64,000 bases of DNA, taken from assembly GCA_000708835.1 (NCBI GenBank), contig DF237187.1:1-64000 (forward strand), in the 5' to 3' direction. The translations under genes were made by a program, and so were the position numbers. This DNA comes from Klebsormidium nitens. Taxonomy: Eukaryota > Streptophyta > Klebsormidiophyceae > Klebsormidiales > Klebsormidiaceae. Positions 59,201 to 64,000 of the stretch are shown piece by piece. Positions within the stretch are counted from its first letter, which is position 1; each line of letters opens with the position of its first letter. Below the pieces are notes generated by a model. The model saw nothing but the letters and a program-made list of their open reading frames with translations. It was not told where the DNA came from and searched no databases.

Positions 59201-62200
59201 CAGAACCAAAACCTGGAAACACAACGGCACACCCTTCCCTGTAGGCCATATAGAGCTTCTCCTTGTGCTCTCCTGAACGCCGCAGCTTGCAAGTAACCGG
59301 TGCTTTTTGAGAAGAAAGATAATACAAAACAGAACCAAACCCTCGAAACAAACACTCAAAGTACACCCTCCGCCTCACCTGTAGGCCATGTAGAGCTTCA
59401 CCTCGCGCTATCAAGTAAGCATCGTGGTGCTCCTTATAAGAAAGTCAAGAAAGAACACACCCCATTCCTCAAGCTGAACCGAAACCCTCCGCCCCACCTG
59501 TAGGCCATGTAGAGCTTCTCCTCGCGCTTGATCTGCGCGACGCGCTCCGCGCGCTCGACGACCTCGGTGGCGCGGCCGCGCACCTCGTCCAGGTAGAGCG
59601 AGCGCCGGATGTCCGCGATCTCCTGCTTCTGCTCCAGCCACACCGCCAGGTCGGCGGCGTGCTCCAGCTGGTTGGCCAGCACCATCTCGTGCCGCATCAC
59701 CGTCGCATGGGCCTTGGCGCTGGAAGGTAGCAAATGTTTCATAAGTCAGAACGAATTTGGCGGCCAGGTGAAATCGAAAGCGTGAAATCTGACCGCTTGT
59801 AGTGTCTACAGGTTGGTGATCCTTGCCATCTCGTGCCGCATCACCGTCGCATGCGCCTTCGCGCTGAAAAGGGGGAATGAGACGATGTTTCAGTCGGAAT
59901 CGAGGTTGCTTAATTTTGATCATATGTATTAGTGTGGAGGTTTACTCTGGTCGTCCGTAAGAGGGTTTGTTGGCCAGCACCATCTCGTGCCGCATTACCG
60001 TCGCGTGCGCCTTGGCGCTGGAAGGAAAAGACGGTTCACAAGTCAGTATGAAGCCTGGCGGCCAGGTTTACAGGTTGGACTGCTCTAAGTGAAATCGATG
60101 GCGTGAAATGGGACCGCTCGTAGTGTCTACAGATCGGTTGCCAGCATCATCTCGTGCCGCATCACCGTCGCATGCGCCTTGGCGCTGAAAGCGGGACCGG
60201 AATGCAATTTTTAGTCCAGAAACAAGAAAGGAAACACTGACTCAGCCTAGTTTCGGAAATGGATCGAGTGTTTGATCGAATTTCAGTCGGCCTGATGGTC
60301 TTGGAGTCTCCGTTCTGCTGAGCTTGGATAGTTGACATCGTCTCGTGCGGCATCATCGTCGCAGTTACGTCAACGCTGGAAGGGATAGGTGGCAAGGAAG
60401 TTCACTCGGAGGTGAGGTGTTTAAGACAACTTTTAGGGAGCAAGTTCTTCGGCTGCCACCAACTCCTGCTGCAGCACCGTCGCGTGCGCCTTGGCGCTGG
60501 CACAGGGAGCCAAAGGGATGTTTAGTCCAATTTAAGGGAAGGAAACAATGATTCAGCGCATTCTTGAAAGTGGATTGAGGGTTCGAGCCGGCGTGATGGC
60601 TCTAGAGGTTCCGTTCCGGTGAGCTTTGATAGTTGACATCGTCTCGTGCGGCATCATTCGTCGCAGTTACGTCAACGCTGGAAGGGGCAATTGGCAAGTA
60701 AATTCACTCGGAGGTGAGTTGTTTTGAGACAAATCTTAGAGAGCAGGTACTTTGGTGGACACCATCTCGTGCCGCATCACCGTTACGCCCGCCTTGGCGC
60801 TGGAACGGGGAGCGAAACGGTACTTAAGTCGGGTTGAGGTGGTTAAGTTTTACCGTTCGTGATTGAGGTGCTCTGAGTTGGCCGACCGTGAGAAGGTTTG
60901 TTGGTCCGCCTCATCTCGCAGCGCCGTCGCGTGCGCTTTGGTGCTGAAGAAAGGGCAACGAGATAATAGTAAGTGGGAGAGCGGAACAATTGTGATTAGC
61001 ACTCGCATCCTCACCGGACGATGGCGAGGTGGTGCTGCTGCGCGATGATGTGGTCGATGAGGTCCTCCTCGAGGAGCGCCGCGCGGATGAGCGCGCTCTC
61101 CTTGTTGTACTGCAGCACCGCGCGGTGGTTCGCCACCACCGCGTGCGCGCGGCCCTTGATGGCCGCCAGGTGGCCGGCGCGCCGGATCTTGTGCAGCAAC
61201 AGGTCCTGGAAACACGGGTTTGAGGTGTTGACCGTGGTGTTAAGCGGGTGGATCCTGAAAACACGGGGTTTTGGATAGTTGACCATGGTATTAAGGAGGT
61301 GGCCGGCGCGCCGGATTTTGTGCAGCAGAAGGTCCTAAAAACCGTGGGGTTTGGGAGGGAGTCAGCCAAAGTGCTAACTAGGCGCTGAAAAGTATGGTTT
61401 GGCGGGGTTAACCACTGTGCTGATCATGGTGCTAAGAGCGGTTTCGGGCGTTTCTCCGTACGCTTGTCTGCAAAATCTTGAGGACATAAGGTGTGCTCCA
61501 AAAAGGTCCTGGAAAGCATGGTCTGGGGAGTTAACCATGGTGTTAACCAGGGTGTTCATGTAGGCTGGTCTCGCAGGTGCTGGCTCGAGTGCCGGATCTG
61601 ATGCAGCAGAAGGTCCTGGAACCGCTGGGTTTGGGGATGTTAACCATGGTTCGAATACGGTGCTGAAATGGAACATAGTCTTTCTGCAGCTAGTCTTGCA
61701 ATGCTGGCTGAGTGCCGGGTATTGTGCAGCAAAAGGTCCTGCACCAAGCCGCATAGCTGTCGTAGACAAGCACGTCTTCTTTGGCAGCAATGTCTTGACC
61801 ATTACTTGGTCGAGAAGCGTACCGCACCCGACTGGAAAGCTGAGTGCACATGAGAGGCAAGCTGGTGTCTGACATGCCCCTAGCATCTGCAAGTCGCTCA
61901 AGTGCGAGTATCTCCATATACATTCGAAAAGACCTGGCGGGAATGTGCGTAACTTGGGCAGTTTATGACGGCAGAGAACATGCGCAGCCAAAGCGAACGG
62001 CCTGAGACAAGGAAGGTGGTGTGAAAGACCGTGTATGACTATATTTGTGAGATCGATCTCAATAACTCCCTACTTGACGCACTCTCTTTAAGTATTTCAG
62101 AAGTCGTGCAGCTCCATGACTTTTCGAAAATACCACGAGGTACAAGAGAAGGTCATTCTGATGTCCTCGCCTCTTCTTCCGAAGCAAAAGTTATGTTCCG

Positions 62201-62910
62201 ATGTATGCAACACGAATTTCGAATACTGAAAGGATGCAAGGAGAAAGTCAACAACCCAAAGCCGTGCTCTTTTTAATCAAGGAGCAAGTCAAAAGCCCTC
62301 AGGTCATTGATGGGAAACGAACGCAGGGGTCAAAAGGACTTTTCTCTCACCTGCTCGATGTACTCTCCAAGCGCCTCCCGGTAGTCCTTCTGCCTGTGCA
62401 GCACAATCTCGTGCTTGAGGACGGTGGCACGTGCCTTGGCCCGGACGTAGTCTAGGTTGCCCTCGCGATTCTTGGCTGCCCGCTCCTGAGACTGCACGAA
62501 GGCACGTGGCGGTGTCAATGCTTTCAAATGCAACAGTCAGATCGTGCTAGATGGTACATTAAAGTTGGTGAGCAGCATCAGTCTTTGGCGTCTTTTGAAT
62601 CGTGGATTGTGATCTTTTGAGTTGCATGCTGCTGGAGATTACGTCCATATTGTTGGACCTGGCAAATTTTTGATAGCTTCTTTGTCGACAAGAGCTGCGA
62701 TGTGAAAGGCCACCGCCACGCTTTGGGTGGTAAGTCGCTGTTTGAAAGAAAGATGAGATTGGGCATACAAAAGCTGTTTCTTGCCTGCACCCTGTGCATG
62801 TCAGCTCCGGCAGGAGTCACAACAGACTCTAAGGCCACATTCAAACTCGTGGGGGGCAGTTCATCCGACAACGAACTAAAAAGCTTCTCTCTCTCACGAA
62901 GGGCTTCCAT
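56226..62910 (-). CDS. Coiled-coil protein with tandem stathmin-like modules
   Basis: Exons with closing phases: 62491-62351, 61205-61015, 59719-59498, 58439-58259, 57404-57186, 56585-56226; a probable first exon is 62910-62791 (MEALREREKLFSSLSDELPP). About 440 aa. Each exon encodes charged helix with a repeating theme, for example IEAKLEAAEAQRQ, KIEQAQEAAEAKRLEVLSET, KLESRLTVASERREAL and AKAHATVMRHEMVLANQLEH. These resemble the tubulin-binding helical repeat of stathmins, and more loosely the N-terminal coiled coil of plant TCP11-like proteins. The last exon ends in a Ser/Pro/Asn-rich tail with several Ser-Pro sites (SPLKP, SPERK, SPSKN). Function unknown; a microtubule-associated role is only inferred. 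The exon at 62910 is preceded by an acceptor-like tttag, and a splice-donor-like end (ATCATCCAG then GTGAGG, minus strand) at 63973 suggests the gene may extend beyond the window. Four introns are filled with junction copies. Confidence 0.75.
57508..57690 (-). repeat. Copies of the 57404 acceptor junction in the next upstream intron
   Basis: The true exon start, plus strand gctgctgcggcgggactcca followed by ggatggcctggcgga (57378-57412), is repeated almost unchanged about 140 nt later (57508-57552) and again, more diverged, at 57633-57690 (actgctgcggcgggacttga, ggatggccaggcgga). Similarity continues into intron sequence (gggatagcgtat). A fourth faint copy may start near 57778. Confidence 0.9.
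58596..58740 (-). repeat. Copies of the 58439 acceptor junction
   Basis: True junction, plus strand: ttcgcctccagcctgagaac (58429-58448). Copies: tttcgcctccagcctgagaa at 58590-58609 and gagtcgcctctagcccggga at 58706-58725. The first keeps the acceptor AG (minus strand CTCAG|GCTGG); the second has lost it. Confidence 0.75.
58851..59410 (-). repeat. Array of five copies of an exon-end/donor junction
   Basis: The true donor lies at 59498 (plus strand cacctgtaggccatgtagag then cttctcctcgcgc). Copies occur at about 59377, 59236, 59092, 58975 and 58851, spaced 115-145 nt. On the minus strand the copies at 59377, 59092 and 58975 still have exon-like text followed by GT; those at 59236 and 58851 have lost the GT. 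The array fills the intron from 58440 to 59497, together with the acceptor copies at its other end. Confidence 0.9.
59825..60950 (-). repeat. Array of eight copies of an acceptor/exon-start junction
   Basis: The true exon starts at 59719; the plus-strand text is ctcgtgccgcatcaccgtcg then catgggccttggcgctgga. Copies lie at about 59832, 59982, 60150, 60341, 60465, 60642, 60768 and 60913, spaced 124-191 nt. All eight keep the minus-strand AG at the equivalent place. Several (59832, 59982, 60150) still translate as AKAHATVMRHEM before diverging. The array accounts for nearly the whole intron 59720-61014. Confidence 0.92.
61296..61746 (-). repeat. Copies of the 61205 acceptor junction
   Basis: True junction: plus strand gccggatcttgtgcagcaac then aggtcctggaaacacggg (61180-61218). 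Copies at 61310-61340 (gccggattttgtgcagcaga, aggtcctaaaa), about 61505-61525 (aggtcctggaaagcatgg, only the intron side), 61592-61622 (gccggatctgatgcagcaga, aggtcctggaa) and 61714-61742 (gccgggtattgtgcagcaaa, aggtcctgcac). Confidence 0.85.
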
Positions 62911-64000
62911 CTAAACAGGAGATGCTCATAATTTGAAAGCTCCACTAGCCAGTAGAAGAGGTGCAAGAGAGTGGAGGCAAGGATGGCATACCATACTTTC
63001 CATAGACACAAGGAAAGCCAAAGATCCAGCACAGAAGCTGCTCAAGTGGTTACCAAAATGCAAGCAAAGCCAGTAAATTGCTTCGAATATGACTCGTCTA
63101 TGACAACTATGATCGAAGAGTTGCGTGCCAATACTGGACTGCTTCCCTCCGTCGTTTTCTTTTTGCAATCCTCAGATCCAGCAACTGGTAATATGTCACA
63201 TTGCACTGTGTGTCTTACATACTTCCTTCTGTGGTTGTTAAATCGTGAGAGTAAATGATGAGCTTTTTCCACTTCTGACACATTCAAAGGTACATCAAAG
63301 CTCACACTAGATGCATTCAACATGTCTACTTTGTGCTTGACTGGGATATTTGTCTACAAAAGCAAACCTTGAGGACAGCTCCATGGCCTGCTTTCCAGAC
63401 ACAATTACTCGGGCAATCCTTATGAACTCACTCTTGCTGCTCCACACTTGAAATGCTGTGAAGTTACACTATAGTGCATATCTGCATCCCTCGTCATAGG
63501 GGCTCAAGTGCAGCGCTACATCTCTAGCCCTGCCTTCCTACATGACTTTTACCAAGTAAAAACAATTCAGCAAGTAGCAAACCTTGTTCAGCATAGGCTA
63601 TAGGAAGTAAGTCACACAAAGCTGCTGTCCGACTGATGTCGGAACCTGTCTTCTAAACATGCAATGGTTTAGCACAGAGGGCTCCCTCAACCCCCTCTTG
63701 GAGGTATGGACGACTGTGCTGCCAAAGTATCATTGAACAAAGGGTGTCAATGTAAGGCGCACACATAGTCCAGAGGCTTTTCTTCATGTGCGTCAAAAGT
63801 GCAAAATAACCTTGCCAGAGAACAAAGCCATGGAAAAACACGATTCTGCGCATCAGGTGTTTCTGTAATATGGACTTCGCAGACGTTTCTGAAATAAGAT
63901 TTGGGGCCAATTACCATCCTTCAGCAAAAATAGGTGGAACAACCTAGACGCTCAAGGTAATGCAGCCCTCACCTGGATGATACTTTCCATGATTGCGCTC
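62911..64000. other. Right-edge region, possible upstream exons of the coiled-coil gene
   Basis: No protein motif is recognisable. Minus-strand stretches such as ETSAKSILQKHLMRRIVFFH (about 63830-63890) and SVSFDVPLNVSEVEKAHHLL (about 63250-63310) could be exons, but I cannot join them in phase. The exon-like end at 63973 runs off the window. Confidence 0.35.

Noticed and set aside
57405-61746. CRISPR-like array in the coiled-coil gene region
   Set aside because: The regularly spaced repeats are degenerate copies of exon junctions in a spliced eukaryotic gene, not identical direct repeats with spacers, and there are no cas genes.

Overview
This is a nuclear window from a green, plant-lineage eukaryote. 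Evidence: spliceosomal introns with GT-AG ends interrupt nearly every gene; the genes include chloroplast proteins (Rubisco activase, Psb28), a plant-type core alpha-1,3-fucosyltransferase, a DIVARICATA-type MYB with the SHAQKYF signature and a COP9 signalosome subunit. Base composition is near-balanced, introns run from about 100 nt to over 1.5 kb, and I see no rRNA, tRNA or CRISPR. A streptophyte alga (Klebsormidium-like) fits best, but the genus is a guess.

Layout, left to right: no gene supported in 1-2.7 kb; Rubisco activase (+, 2.7-8.05 kb) with two alternative last exons; a HEAT-like repeat protein (-, 9.4-14.2 kb); COP9 signalosome subunit 2 (+, 15.5-21.05 kb); a zinc-finger plus AlkB-type dioxygenase fusion (-, 23.2-27.9 kb) divergent from an alpha-1,3-fucosyltransferase (+, 28.7-32.2 kb); a small one-membrane-segment protein (+, 33.1-34.8 kb); a DIV-like MYB (-, 36.4-40.0 kb); a bestrophin-like anion channel (-, 42.1-45.1 kb, N-terminus unresolved); a Mediator subunit 26-like protein (-, 47.2-51.7 kb); Psb28 (+, 53.6-54.9 kb); and a coiled-coil, stathmin-like repeat protein (-, 56.2-62.9 kb, possibly continuing past the right edge). 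There is no operon logic; the genes serve unrelated cellular roles.

The most unusual signal lies in the introns. In at least six of these genes an intron carries degenerate tandem copies of the neighbouring exon/intron junction: a splice site plus roughly 15-40 nt of the adjoining exon, repeated every 120-190 nt in the best cases. The coiled-coil gene has this in four consecutive introns, with up to eight copies that still read as the exon. Rubisco activase shows a larger version, in which its whole last exon and 3' flank are duplicated, giving two alternative redox-type C-terminal extensions, the second with an expanded Ser-Phe-Phe linker. A second notable find is one polypeptide joining a PIP-like motif, a UBZ4-like zinc finger and a complete AlkB catalytic core.

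Exon coordinates were derived by reading splice consensus and checking phase by hand. Where phases close through a whole gene (activase, CSN2, fucosyltransferase, small membrane protein, MYB, MED26-like) I am confident of the model; elsewhere I say what is unresolved.
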